Assembly: GCA_019914945.1 (NCBI GenBank)
Contig: CM034108.1
Span: 3,482,001 to 3,546,000, forward strand
Length of the DNA: 64,000 nucleotides
Source of the DNA: Typha latifolia
Lineage: Eukaryota > Streptophyta > Magnoliopsida > Poales > Typhaceae
Reading direction: 5' to 3'
Part shown: piece by piece, positions 1-11,942 of the stretch
Position numbering within the stretch: position 1 is the first letter of the stretch
Layout of the letters: the number at the start of each line of letters is the position of its first letter
The notes under the pieces: model-generated
What the model was told of the DNA's origin: nothing
What the model saw: only the letters and a program-made list of their open reading frames with translations
The model's database searches: none
Program-made: the position numbers and the translations under genes

Positions 1-60
1 TAGGCAGAGTAATTGGCATAAAAAATTTTAGACTTTCTAGATTTTTTTATTTTTTATTAA

Positions 61-231
61 GGAGCTGAAAGCCAGCTAGCTAGTACAATAGAGGTTCCAT
101 TTGACCCGGCCAATCCTGCAGAAGGATTACCTCTAATTCCTTTGCCAGGAGGGATCCATCTCCCCAAACAGTTCTATTTGTCACTCTTCTACCTTTTCTC
201 CCCGGCCCGGTCGGTCTATGACAAAATTTGA
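61..231 (+). other. Unidentified open frame, possible terminal exon fragment
   Basis: A 56-codon open stretch follows an in-frame TAA at 58-60 and ends in TGA at 229-231. It is preceded by an AG that could serve as a splice acceptor. The predicted peptide is Pro-rich in the middle (PFDPANPAEGLPLIPLPGG) and aromatic near the end. It has no ATG near its start, so it would have to be the last exon of a gene lying left of the window. I do not recognise the family. Codon composition is more balanced than the surrounding AT-rich DNA, which is the only support; it could be chance or a gene relic. Confidence 0.25.
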
Positions 232-538
232 CACTCCAAAATTTGGCATTCTATTTGCATCTTAACCTCGCTCATTTACTCCCAAAATTTTGTACTATGC
301 CAGAAGAGCATATGCAAGAACCATTGATGTAAAATGCAACAAGGTCCCTTAAACTAACTTCATGCAACCAATTAATTAACCCAGTTAGGATCTTAATATT
401 TCCAGACAAATATCACATTTCATAAACAGTGCTACAAAATATTACCAATTTCCAAGATGACTGAATCCACTCTAAGTGGAATACATATACAATACAAGTT
501 ACTCTAACCAGCTAATTGGTAAAAGATTACACAAGAAC

Positions 539-626
539 TTATAACCATCCTCTTGCTTGTATCGCAAAATGTTTATAGCCACCCCCCGAAGAAACCCATA
601 TCTCACCATTACGATTTCTCAAGACC
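539..626 (-). other. Possible alternative 3' exon or 3'UTR exon of CLPF
   Basis: Downstream of the CLPF stop on the minus strand, an acceptor-like ACAG at 630-627 precedes a 28-codon open frame. It begins at 625 and ends in TAA at 541-539 (peptide starts VLRNRNGEIWV). The CLPF stop region contains a donor-like GTAATT directly after the codon that begins at 807. Splicing from it would give a phase that ends after a few residues rather than reading this frame. It is therefore more likely a 3'UTR exon or a chance frame. Confidence 0.25.
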
Positions 627-794
627 CTGTAAACAAAATGAACGACGCAAATATTATTTACTTAACTATTGTAGTTTATGAAAAAATGTTACTGTTCCTG
701 CAACATGTTATGACTTACATTTAGGGCAGTTATAGGCTCATAGATCATGATACTACAAACTGCACAGAAGCATGTGAACCAAATCTTTAGCTAA

Positions 795-3700
795 TTAATT
801 ACCATCCTCATCATTTTTGTCAACAGGAACTTCATGACGAGGCCTGTTGTATTTCTCCCGAAGCTGCTTGATAGGGATGAAGTCCCCAGCTGTGTCCACG
901 CCGTAAAATAGGAATGAGACGTATGGATGATCAAATCTCGCCTGCAATTTCAACAGAATCAAGCTAGGTTAAGTCTAAACTGAGTGAAGAAGATCCTAGA
1001 TGGGCAGAACTCACCATATCTGGTTCTTCACTTGCTATAAGATTTTCCTCTGCAACTGATAGATAATATTTGTATATTAGTGATATAGGCAAGAAATAAT
1101 CACAACAAAAAAGAAAATTACAATCAAGATTTTTCCAGAACTTATTATACACTTCTATCTGAATATTAGTGCCTCCAACTATAAGAGTGCCAACTTATTA
1201 TGATAGCTGCTACAATGAAGGTCTTTTGTTTTTCTTTTGCCTTTTTTCTTCTTTCTAGTTAAGCAAATCATTTATCGTTTGCAACATGTTTTCTCAAGGA
1301 AAAGAGAGAGGTAGCAAGGGTGCCATGTCTCAACTAAAACTATGCACGCAAAAGCCAGAAATTAATTACAAAACTGTTCTTAGTCTATACAAGTAATCTG
1401 ATGCTCCCAGTCATGGTGTGGAAGGTAAATTCTTGAGCTCTTTGTAACATGCACCATTAGAAACTCTGGTTTCTGAACAGTGGATAAAAAGTTCTCTTGA
1501 TCCATTGACTGATGAATTCTCCATTTCTCAATAAGTCCAACCTCACAAACTTAACGTGTGCATATGAAAATACATAGCAAAAGCAGTGCTTAAGAGGCCT
1601 CCTCACTGGATCAATAACAGATCAAGATCAACAGAGTAAAAGATTATGAACAGGATAATCTGAATTTCATTGAAGATAAACCAATATCCTAAGATAGAAA
1701 CTCCATGCACACATGTTATTAAGAAAATTTTTAGAAATCTACATCTAAACTGAAGCTATGGCACTCTTGATTTAGTCTTGGGAAGATGTTGGTGCAAAAT
1801 GAAGACAGAATATTCAATCACTTGGAATTTATCTGCTGAAGAAAATGCATATTACCATATGCAACTAGGAGGTTTGGGTCTACATGGACATCAACCAAGA
1901 CCTGAAAAATTCATCACAGCATTATAGTTTGTTACAAATGTTCATGCCCATAAAAGAGCTACAAAGCAGCTGAAAATGAAAATCGACCTCTATATGTTCA
2001 AAAGAACTAGAATATTACATGTATACTCTTGGAGATAATTATCTATACAGAAAATGCAGATCAAGAGAGTGAAATTTCTTGGGCATGGCAAAAATACAGA
2101 ATCATGGAAAAAATTTCAAATGCATTCTTTGAAAATAAAAGGTACTCAAGAATCAAGCCATCTGTAGGCGCAATAATCTCATGAAAATAACACCTGCTTA
2201 TTAGTTTATTTAAGATCTTCTAACAACCTTGGCAGCCCTAACCAGAACATCTATGCATGGGATTTTATAATCTAAGCATATCATTTGAGAATTCTAATGA
2301 ATTTTCAAGTATTCCAAGCTGATGTCCACTGCTAGTCTTTGCAGAGAGGCTAATGTTCACAGATAGAACATGGTACAAGAAACAAAATAAAGGTAATGGC
2401 TTCGTGGCCAGTGCAATAATTATTGGGACATATATGTGTATTGGGACTCAAAGAGGATGCATCACTTTTAATCACGTTTAAGTTCCTTGAGATACTGCTG
2501 CCTTTGAATCCCATTACTTGTTGAGGTACTGCAAGAAAGAATAAGACACATTTTGCATCCACTATCAAAATACAAAAGTTTCAAAGAAGGATGGACCAAT
2601 CAGGAAATGATAGTATGGCTAGTTGGAGTATAATTCAGTTATTCCAACCATCGATTTGCAATTGCATGCTGATGTTCCATGTCCTTATTAGAGTAATTAC
2701 ATTCCATACCATTAACTTACTTTCAGCGAGATAGAAAGCTTGCTTGTTAGCGGCAACATATACCTGATAAAATGGCTGATTTGGACCTTGGGCCAACCTA
2801 TCCACATGAGTTATCTCCATCCATGAACTAGATTCACAACACACAGGATCCATGCCACAAATTACAGCTCGATAGCCTTCAAAAGCAAAATTACAGAAAC
2901 AGTAAAAGAACGTCCATGATTATTACATGTAGTAATTATACAGAAAAAAAACTCAACATCTATGGTGCTGCATTTTAAGAGAATGACACTTCAAGGAAGT
3001 CAAGTAGGCTCCAAAATTAAGAACGAATTTCCACAAAGAAACAAGTGCAGAGCATGACCTTCATAGTAAAGTAATTTCGACAGACAATTGATTCCTCAGC
3101 TAGCAACATTTCCATGAGGAAGCATTTGTCAGCAGACTAATCATACAGTTGTTACACAGGTGACTCTTTCATACATCGGGGTGAAAGCAGTTCGCTGCCA
3201 AATCTAGCACCTAGAGATTATTCACACATTAACCGAACTTTGGATTCCTAATTTTCCATAGCATATAATTGCTCAAGTACAGATAAATACTTTCACTGTT
3301 ATAAATGGTTAGGAAAATGATGGCAATTCACAGTTAAAAACGATTATTGTCAAGTTAGACCTGAACAAACAGAAGAACAATTAGAGCCAGACTCACTAAC
3401 AAGGTCGGCACACTTGTTGTAAACATGCATTATACTAAAAACACTTGGTAAGAATAAAAAAACCACAAACACAGGAGATAGGCCTGTACAATAAGAGATG
3501 CTAATGTAATATGTTCTTATAGATGAAATAGTGTACTGAGCTAAGATATTGCCATACCCATATACTTCCAGTAAATTTTCAAATAGGAAATAGAAAAGGA
3601 GCACAGAAGCTCTAGTTCATGAGACAACCTAATATCCTTCAAGTTTCTAGAAACAGAGGACTCACATATATGAGTCATATGACAAAGATCTGAACTTCTG

Positions 3701-5002
3701 ATGCAAGATAACTCACCAAATACCTTATGTTGCACTGCCTGTCCAAGTCGAAATGTGTATTGAACATTTTCATAAGCAAGAGCTTTCGCAGATGCAGCCA
3801 GAGAATCAGCCTACAGAGAGTCACTTAAACTCACAACTTTGCGAGCAAAAAAAACATAAGAATGTTGATGATAGTCAAGGTGTAGCATAAGATATCTAGG
3901 GGAAAAGTTAACAATCTGCAATTAACACAGTATCATACTTCAAGTTTAGAGATCTGATCACGCAGCTCGGCAGCTACAGTGTAATTCTCATTCTCAATAG
4001 CTTTTTGCATATCTGCGCTGCAACAGAAGAGACAAAATGAATTACATTTATCTTGGATTAGGAATTAAAATTGGAAGTCTACAAATCTCAGCAGGATGGA
4101 AAATTAACTTCTTCATTCAGCTCAAACATAAGAAAGAATTCTTGTATCTTGTAATAGAGAAATTAACAGTATTACTCACCGTAGACGTAAAATAGTTATG
4201 GCTTTATCTTGGGCCTCACTCTTTGATGAACCCCTTTTAGCTTCCCGTTGCTTAATTATCTCTGTTTCAACCTTCCAGGGAACGTAAATTTTTAGAACAA
4301 TAAATCAGCTAAGTTGCTTATGTTGCACACTGAGTTCCTATGTTTTGAAAGTGATGACAATCAAGTACCTCAGTAAGTTTGTCCCTTAACTGCTTTGCCA
4401 CTTCATATTGTTCCATATTTAGGGCGTACTGGTATGGCAAGAACCACCACAAGAAGGGGTTTCATATTGCAAGAAAAAAAAGTAAGAGTTTTTAAGAAAA
4501 ACAGCGCAATTTTAACAACATCGTAGCAATAGACATAAAAGTGAAAGCCCGATCCACATGTAAAACATGTATGCATGCTTCTACGTATGACTGCAGTCAT
4601 ACAAAAGCAGGAAGCTATGCCAGACATCTGGAACAAACAGAAGTGGTACAGTATTAAGAAGAAAAGAATTAGCACCTGTATTCGGGTCTCCAGGTCCAAC
4701 TGGAAAAAGAAGATCAAAATGTCCTCATTAGCAGCCTCGCTGCGCTCAATGTTTGCATTTATGTCTTTGCCATCTCCTCCAAATAGCCATGTAGCTTTGA
4801 CCCTTGAGCCTATTCGCCTTGTTCGGCTATCATTTCTTGCATATAACTTCAGCAAACTCTGAGGCCACAAAGATGGGCCATCTATCATTGAACTTACATG
4901 GATCTTATTTAAAATCCTTGGATCATATCTCAAAATAGAAACTGCTCCACAAGTTCCTCCATTTGCAGAGGCTGCTAAACTGCTTACAGAAAGTCCTTGC
5001 AT
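795..5002 (-). CDS. CLPF: Clp protease adaptor ClpF, chloroplastic (UVR + YccV-like domains)
   Basis: Nine exons on the minus strand: 5002-4676, 4428-4369, 4271-4180, 4017-3939, 3810-3717, 2876-2764, 1901-1856, 1049-1015 and 941-795. They join in frame to 330 residues. In Arabidopsis, ClpF works with ClpS1 to deliver substrates to the stromal ClpC/ClpPR protease. The N-terminal ~60 residues are Ser/Ala-rich and acid-poor, like a transit peptide. Residues ~110-186 contain UVR-type helices (YALNMEQYEVAKQLRDKL and a second block with AAELRDQISKLE). From ~187 a YccV-like (hemimethylated-DNA-binding family) domain follows, with the block FRLGQAVQHKVFGYRAV split across exons 5 and 6. Exons 7 and 8 are only 46 and 35 bp, and every junction keeps phase. 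A 5'UTR intron is likely: donor-like GTGAGT near 5565 and acceptor-like TAG near 5022. The family call is firm; the transit-peptide length is not determined. Confidence 0.9.
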
Positions 5003-5914
5003 AATTTGGCACAGCCAAATCCTTCTCTACACAGTTTCTTAGAAGGCTAATCAACAAGAAAACTACTGCATCTCCAACCATGCAAAACAAATATTTCAGG
5101 ATGATAAGTTACAAAACAAGCCTCTAAAAATGGAAACGAAAGAACAATGTAAACTTTGTGAAATCAAGAGATACACGTAAAAATTTTAAATAGAAAAATA
5201 AAGAAATTCAGAATGATTCACCGAAAAACAATGAGATACAAAACTTTGAAGTATATTCCTTTACCCACTTCGAAAGAACACTAGATTCGCAAGTTCTACG
5301 ACACAAGAATCTTGTTCTTAACAGCTAATGTTACGTCGTGTTCAAATAACAATTATAGCAAAGTATTAATAGTAGTGAACACAACCTATATCAAAATCCA
5401 AACTTTCTCGACGACCTGAATAACCATTAAGCGAACCAGTAGCTACTTGTCCAATGATCACGGCAGAGAAGAATTACTCCTAATATTTGATAATTTCTCG
5501 CTACGAATTTGTAAACCAACCAGCATAAAGAGACCAAGAGAAGATTAGAGGGATGAACTCACGGAGAGATCAGGGAGATCCCCTCTCCTGTTCGCGAATG
5601 GTCTATTATTTTGGTGGTGGGTTGAGCTTGAGGGGAGGAATTAACGACAAGGAGGAGCCCTAAAATTGAACCCATGACTACCAAGTATTCTCCTTTTACA
5701 GGATATCCGGTTAAAAAAAAGAGGGGAAATGCATAAAAATAAATAAATTTTTTTTTATTAACGTACACTCTTCTAAAATTTCTTATTTACGTATATACAT
5801 ATCTAAAGCTAATTATGTATATATAATTATATATAATATACCTCTCGGAATACTTTATATTAGATGCTCCCTAAAAATGTTGATCTAGTTAATAGCAGAA
5901 GGACAAAACGGTCA

Positions 5915-5949
5915 TGGGCTTAAGGCCCATTATTAGGCCTTAATGGGCT
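5915..5949. promoter_or_regulatory. Cluster of three site II (TGGGCY) elements
   Basis: TGGGCT at 5915-5920, GGCCCA (reverse of TGGGCC) at 5924-5929 and TGGGCT at 5944-5949 lie about 370-400 bp upstream of the eIF5A start. Site II elements bound by TCP factors are common in promoters of plant translation and growth genes. This fits eIF5A, and the element could also serve CLPF because the genes are divergent. Confidence 0.55.
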
Positions 5950-6087
5950 TCAATGGCCGACTAATCAACGCACGCTCGAGTATCCGAGTGACGGCGTAGT
6001 TTAAACGCGACGACCCCTCACAAGATCTCTACCGTCCACGTATCCTTCGAATCCGACGGCCTCGAAAGCCGGACGCTAGGGCAAATC

Positions 6088-6094
6088 TATAAAT
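6088..6094 (+). promoter_or_regulatory. TATA-like box of eIF5A
   Basis: TATAAAT sits about 220 bp upstream of the eIF5A start codon and just before a pyrimidine-rich stretch (CT repeats at ~6185-6205) typical of a plant 5'UTR. The position is plausible for a start site near 6120, but no transcript data are available. Confidence 0.45.
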
Positions 6095-6312
6095 TCCACT
6101 TTTCCACAACCTCAGCGTCACGGTGGAATTTTACTCTGTTCGAAGCTTGGTAGGCGATTCGAGTCACCGCTCTGAGCTCCGCTGCCCTCCCTCCTCCTCC
6201 TCGTCGCCGCCAACTGGTGAGACCTTAGAACTAGTTCTTCTGTTCTCGTAGAATTCTCGATGTCGGATTTCTTGATCTCGATCCCTTTGTATCGCTTGAT
6301 GAAGAAGGGATC

Positions 6313-9300
6313 ATGTCGGACGAGGAGCACCACTTCGAGTCGAAGGCCGACGCGGGAGCGTCGAAGACGTACCCGCAGCAGGCGGGGACAATCCGGAAGA
6401 ATGGATACATCGTTATCAAGGGGAGGCCCTGCAAGGTTCGTTTCCTCTCTATTTAGATCCTGCACGGATTTGTTCTATATTTTGGCGTGATTTGTCTTGT
6501 TTTAGGGATCTAGTTGCTCTTGAAAAAAAAGCTATTACTGCTTTTGTTGGCATTCGACTGTAGCTATGCATCTCCTTGGTTTTAAAGTTCTCTACTTCAT
6601 TTTGTGGACAAGTTTTTGTTAGGAAAATAATTAATCCTAACTCGGATGATTTTGACTATGATGAATACATTAAAAATGTAGGCTATTGTATAGCTGCTTT
6701 AATTGATATAAAGGATGCAAAATAATTTATTAGTTATTAACTAAAGAACAATCAATTTAAGAGCATTAATAGATATTTAATCTAGCAAATATTGAATAGC
6801 AATATGAAATTAAAGAAAATTAAGAATTTGGCCTGTGAGGCGTGGCAGTCACCCCTCTAAAGGTAACATGCGATTCTTGAAGTGGTACCTCTAAGGTTCA
6901 ACCAATGGCAACAACAATCAGCTTGTTATTAAGTGCTCCTCCAGTCAAATTGAAGATTGAGAAAAGAAAATAGCAAAGATTTTCAAAAGATAGAATAGAA
7001 TTATAGAGATTAGAGATAAGATCTCTAAGTTGTTATATTACCTTTAGTCATCATAGTGGATTTAGATAGGCAACAAATCCCCTCCCACAATTGGCTCGTT
7101 GGCAATAGAATTTTTTTTGTTACAGAAATTCTCCTCACTGCAGAAGCTACCGATATGACTACTTGGGTAGTTTTTTTCATTTTTTTGAATGTTTTTTTCG
7201 TTCTTTATTTTATTTTATAACAAAATTTTTAATTTTTATATTTTAAATCTAGGAATTCTTCACAAAAGGGATAAAAAATGACTAAACATAAAAATCAATA
7301 GAAACTTTGAATGATAACTTTGACTTTTTACTGTACATCGAAATAGGTTCTTTTTGAGTTTGAATCTATCCTTGGTTATGATTGCATTAGACCGATGATT
7401 TATGGTGGACTAGTCCTTATACCAGGTCTATTATTGATCTTCTACAATCACACATTGTATGAGGAGCACATTTAGTTGTCGTTGCGGGTTAATGTTTTTT
7501 GGCTAGGCGCTTGCCTTGATCTTCATGAGAGTTTTAAAGGCCTACCTATGCCCTATAGTCACGGCTTTTCCACTATTCTCACTAAGGTGAGTTCTCAAAG
7601 GGTGTTCACGGCGACGCACACCTTTTAAAAAAATCTATATTATACCAAATTAAGAGCTATACATATCTTCATCCTATCTATTCTCTATAAAGGGCCTCAT
7701 CATAGGGATGGAAAGTAATGACATCTTCCAAATGATGCTTCTTTCTATTTATCAACAATTAAGTCACTTAACCTTATTCATGGATGACCCCCCAAACAGG
7801 CCAAGTTTACGTTGGAATGGTCAAATGAACTTAAGCCTCATTCCTCTCGATGACATGACTATTGAGTTCTTTCTAAATACCTTTAGTCACATGATCACTA
7901 AATTCTTTTCCAATCTTACCAATTCTAAAGTATTTGTATTACCTTCCATTTTCTTGATAGATATATCTCATTTACACATGCCTATCAACTCTTTTTTATT
8001 TTAATTTTCTTATAATTCTATGGTAGCTTGTGAGTCACTATGAATAAAAGATAGCCAGTATTAGCTTCTCTACTAAAGGTACCTAGATAACAAGTCTTTA
8101 AACCATTTGGCTTCTATACACAAGAGCTATCAGCTCAGATTTCAGTACTTCTAGCTATTATAGTTTCTTTATGAGAACTCCAAGATATAAAAGTGCCTCC
8201 TAATAGGAACACATATCCTGAGGTAGATTTTACTTTTTTAGAATCAGTGACCCAATTTGTATCACTATATCTTTCAAGTATATTAGGGTATCCATTGTTG
8301 ACTAATACTAAGTTTACTGCACCCTTAAGGTATTTGAACTTTCTAGTAAGAGCAGCCTAATGATGAACACTAGGACTACTTGTGTATTTGCTTAATCTTC
8401 CTACAGCATAGGAAACGTCAAGTCGAGCATGATTTGCTACATACCTAAGTGCACCTATTTATTTTGCATATGCATGTTGATTTACAGGATTAATTGTATT
8501 ATTTTCCCATTTTGAAGAAGCATCGAATGTAGTTCCTACACTTGTAACATCAATGTAGTTATATCATGCTATCATTTTTCTGACAAAAAAGTGAGACTTG
8601 TACCCATCGAATCATCATTTCTAATTAATCTCATGCTTTGAATAATTTTAGCTTGTGCTAGGTCCTTCATGTCAAATTAAGGACAAATATCCTTTTACCT
8701 CGTCAATTAGTTTAAAGATGATCCTAGAATCAAGATATCATCGACATAAAAAGACACAACCAAAGTATCTCTATGATCTGTCTTAGAATACAGACATTTA
8801 TCAAAATCATTATTTTGAAATCTAAATGATGTGCAGAATTAAATTTTAGATGCCACTATTTGAGGGTTTGTTTCAAACCATATAGTCAATTCACTAATTT
8901 ACATACGTTATGCTCTTTGTCCTTTTATTGACAAGAGTTGTAAAACAGTAGAACATTGTACTGATATATATATATATATATATAAATTTAAAGAGTAAAA
9001 CAAGTAAGGGAGATGAGACTAAATTAAGATTTAAAAGGTAAATCTTTTTATATGACTATACAGTAAACACGAGAGATTACAACATAGTCCTTGATTGATA
9101 ACGGACCTAGTTCAAAGCCTACTCCACCATGAGAAATTAAGATTAAAAGGAAAATATTTTTATAAGACCGTACAATAAACATGAGAGATTAACGCGTAGT
9201 CCTAGATCAATAAAGGACCCGGTTCAAGGACTAGCTCGTCATTGATCCTCGTCTAATACAATCATTACTAGGGGTATGTTCAAACCCCAAAAATGACCTA

Positions 9301-11942
9301 TTTCGATGCACAATAAAAAGTTAGTGATTGTTATAAATTTCCATTGATTTTTATGTTTGGTTGTTTTTCACCCCTTTATAATTTTGAATTTTGAAAATTT
9401 AGCTATAGAATAAAATAAAGAACAAACATAAATAGAAACTGAGAGAAAACCTCCCCACTTAGTCACATCCGTAACAACTTTCGTAACAAAGGGATCCCGT
9501 GACGAAAGGATTTTTTTGCCAACAGATTGATTGTGAGGGTGGTTCATTGTCTATTTAAAGCCATTATGGTGACTAAAGACAATACAACAACTTGAGATTT
9601 TAACTCTAATCTCTAAAAGATTCTATTCTATCTCTTGATATCTTCTCTTTTCTCTTTTCTCAATCTAGAATTTGACTAGAGGTGCACTTAATAACAAGTT
9701 AATCTGTTGAGCTATGTTGTTGCCGGATCAAAAGAGGAATTAGACTTGGATTGAACATTGGCGATACCACAGCGAAGATCACTACACGAGAGGGCCCTTG
9801 TTGCCTTTAAGGGAGTGATTTTCATGCCTCACATGCTAGATTCTTAATTTTCTTTAATATCATATTATTATTCAATACTTATTAGTGCTATTAGATTGGT
9901 TGTTATTTAATTATTAGTTTTAAGTAATACTGGCTATACAATAGCCTACATTTTAAATTTATTCATCATTATTAAGATTATCCGAACTAGGGTTAATTTT
10001 TTTCCTAACAGTTTTTGAGAGAATCAGATACACACACTTTTAGGGTTTTCTGCATTATTTTTGTTAAGTGAATTTGCTGCAGATAGAACTATTCTTGTCT
10101 ACTACGATTATAATTTTGTTTTTTTTATTATTATTGGATTCTACCCTTGCATCAGTTTAGTTTTTGAGTGGACGGGGATATGTGCTTGTTCCTATTGATG
10201 TATCTCATCATTTTAATCATTTTCTGCTTTTATTTGTGTTCAGAAATCTTGATGGTGTATTTAATAAGCTAGATATATAGTTGGGTCGTTTGTTGATTCT
10301 GTGGAAAAGTTGCTGACTGAACCTGATAACCTTTAGAATTTTTGACTGGTGTTGTGGATCAACTATTTTTTCAACTTTGTTTTGGTTCTTGTTATTCTTG
10401 AATTATAATTTTATAATCGACATTGTAGGTTGTGGAGGTTTCAACTTCCAAAACTGGGAAGCACGGACATGCAAAATGCCATTTTGTTGCCATAGATATT
10501 TTCACTGCAAAAAAGCTTGAAGATATTGTGCCCTCCTCCCATAACTGTGATGTAAGTTTGATAGAAATTTCTATTATTCTATCTTAATGATTTCACGAGG
10601 ATATACCAATTTATTTGCTGCAATTGTGCAGGTTCCCCATGTTAATCGTACCGACTATCAGCTAATTGACATTTCAGAAGATGGATTTGTATGTCTCAGG
10701 TTCTCTCAGCTATTATTTTGTGGTTATTTGTTTAAACTTTGTTTCATGTCAGTTTCATATGATAGGTGAGTCTGCTGACTGAAAATGGCAATACCAAAGA
10801 TGACCTAAGGCTCCCAACTGACGATTCTCTTCTTTCCCAGGTTCGTAAAGCATATTCTTCACCTATCACCTATCCTGTAATTTATGCTGCAATTTGCAAT
10901 AATTTGACAAATAAGCAATCCATATTATTACTTATTTAGATATCACTTGCATATGCTATGATATTTTGTTATAAAAACCTCAAATATAGTAGTATGAAAT
11001 TATGTTATGTAACAGGAGTATATTGTAGGAGTAGTTGACTGTTTAAGGTTATTGATTGGAGAGGTTTAAATGTTTAATGGTGTTAGAAACTGACAATTGG
11101 CCAGTTAACAAAAATAATACGAAAGCGTGATGGAAGTTGAACTTGGTAGGATGATTTCCCATCTTTATTTGACTATAACCTTCTATTTAATCCAAATTAA
11201 CTCATACTGTGCTCCTTCATCTGCTTCCTCATCACTTTTCTGCTGTGGCATCCTACTTTACAGCGTACTGGGTCTGCAACCACTTCAGCAACTTGTAGCA
11301 CCACACAAATGAGTGGTTCTTGTTACGATCTACTATACTTGCCCAAAATATGGCATTGCAGAATTTAGATGAATTTGAGCTGTTAATTCTAGTAACTATT
11401 TGATGAGCTCTACTTGACGTACTTGACTGATTGATTACTAGATCAGTAAGCTGATAATCAATTTTTATCACAGAATGCTAACTATTTGTGGTCAGTTCAC
11501 GAGGTCATTTCCACTTGATTCTTTTGCCGAAAAAATTATTGTCTTGCACTTCATTATGATGTTTAGTTTCTCATAGGTAAGCCTGTAGGTTTTCCATTAG
11601 GTGGAGGCAATAATTTAAACAGCGCATGCTTAATCTACCCTCTTGCTTCATTTTGCAAGCCATGCTTGCTGCATTGTGGGCAGACTAGTGCTGTGCATAT
11701 GTTGAATCTTCACACACGTAAATTGTTGACTTTGTGAAAGAAGGCAAGTGGGTGTGTAAAAAAATCAGTCCTTGTCAGTTCTGTTTGATATGTTTAAAGA
11801 ATAATAAACATTTTTTCATTCGATTTACAATTGAATGCAGATCAAGGATGGATTTGCCGAAGGGAAAGATCTGGTGGTATCTGTGATGTCGGCTATGGGT
11901 GAAGAACAAATTTGCGCTCTGAAGGATATTGGACCTAAGTAG
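6313..11942 (+). CDS. eIF5A: Eukaryotic translation initiation factor 5A
   Basis: Five exons: 6313-6435, 10429-10551, 10632-10688, 10766-10840 and 11841-11942, giving 159 residues, the usual plant length. eIF5A helps ribosomes through difficult peptide bonds such as polyproline and aids termination. It is active only after hypusine is added to a lysine. That lysine is K52 here, inside the invariant [11 protein letters not shown] loop in exon 2. The protein starts [11 protein letters not shown], the typical plant N-terminus, and ends in DIGPK. All introns are GT-AG. Intron 1 is about 4 kb, far larger than the others, because a retroelement relic has inserted into it (6617-10010). The right neighbour IPK converges tail to tail. 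No frame damage is seen. Confidence 0.97.
7990..8900 (-). pseudogene. Copia pol remnant (reverse transcriptase / RNase H)
   Basis: Reading the minus strand from about 8900 down, a broken frame shows [10 protein letters not shown], the Copia reverse-transcriptase active-site motif (around 8755-8730). It then shows [19 protein letters not shown] near 8440-8380, and later [11 protein letters not shown] with an ISW block (about 8240-8180), the RNase H region of Copia polyproteins. In-frame stops and shifts separate these blocks, so nothing here is functional. The order RT then RNase H fixes the original transcription direction as minus. Confidence 0.75.
8964..8985. repeat. TA dinucleotide microsatellite
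   Basis: An uninterrupted (TA)n run of about 22 bp within the retroelement relic. Confidence 0.8.
9027..9245. repeat. Two-copy ~110-bp tandem duplication inside the element
   Basis: Two adjacent ~110-bp segments, about 9027-9136 and 9136-9245, share the blocks GAGAGATTA, TAGTCCT and GGACC with GTTCAA in the same order. They are diverged copies at the inner edge of the right arm, in a position like a leader or LTR-internal repeat. Confidence 0.5.

Larger units (their letters stand above)
5003..6312. other. Divergent intergenic region between CLPF and eIF5A
   Basis: Head-to-head spacer of about 1.3 kb. Its left half is the probable CLPF 5'UTR with a UTR intron. The middle (about 5700-5880) is very AT-rich. 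The right part (5900-6120) holds plant housekeeping promoter motifs and a TATA-like box for eIF5A. No other gene is visible; short open frames here are chance frames in promoter DNA. Confidence 0.7.
6617..10010. mobile_element. Decayed Copia-related element with inverted LTR-like arms
   Basis: A 3.4-kb insertion in eIF5A intron 1. It begins TGTTAGG and ends CCTAACA, and is flanked by the 5-bp direct repeat GTTTT at 6612-6616 and 10011-10015, as expected for an LTR retrotransposon target-site duplication. The left arm (6617-7445) matches the reverse complement of the right arm (about 9204-10010) over some 800 bp with many substitutions, so the terminal repeats are inverted rather than direct. 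Between them lie minus-strand remnants of Copia reverse transcriptase and RNase H (7990-8900). No intact gag or pol remains. Splicing across it would leave eIF5A unaffected. Confidence 0.75.

Noticed and set aside
4403..5002. 199-codon continuous frame as a stand-alone small protein
   Set aside because: Its first 109 codons are CLPF exon 1; the rest reads into intron 1 after a clear donor at 4675, and the downstream exons continue the protein in frame.
7708..8004. 98-codon plus-strand frame in eIF5A intron 1
   Set aside because: It lies antisense to Copia pol remnants and has no domain; it is a chance frame in a decayed element.
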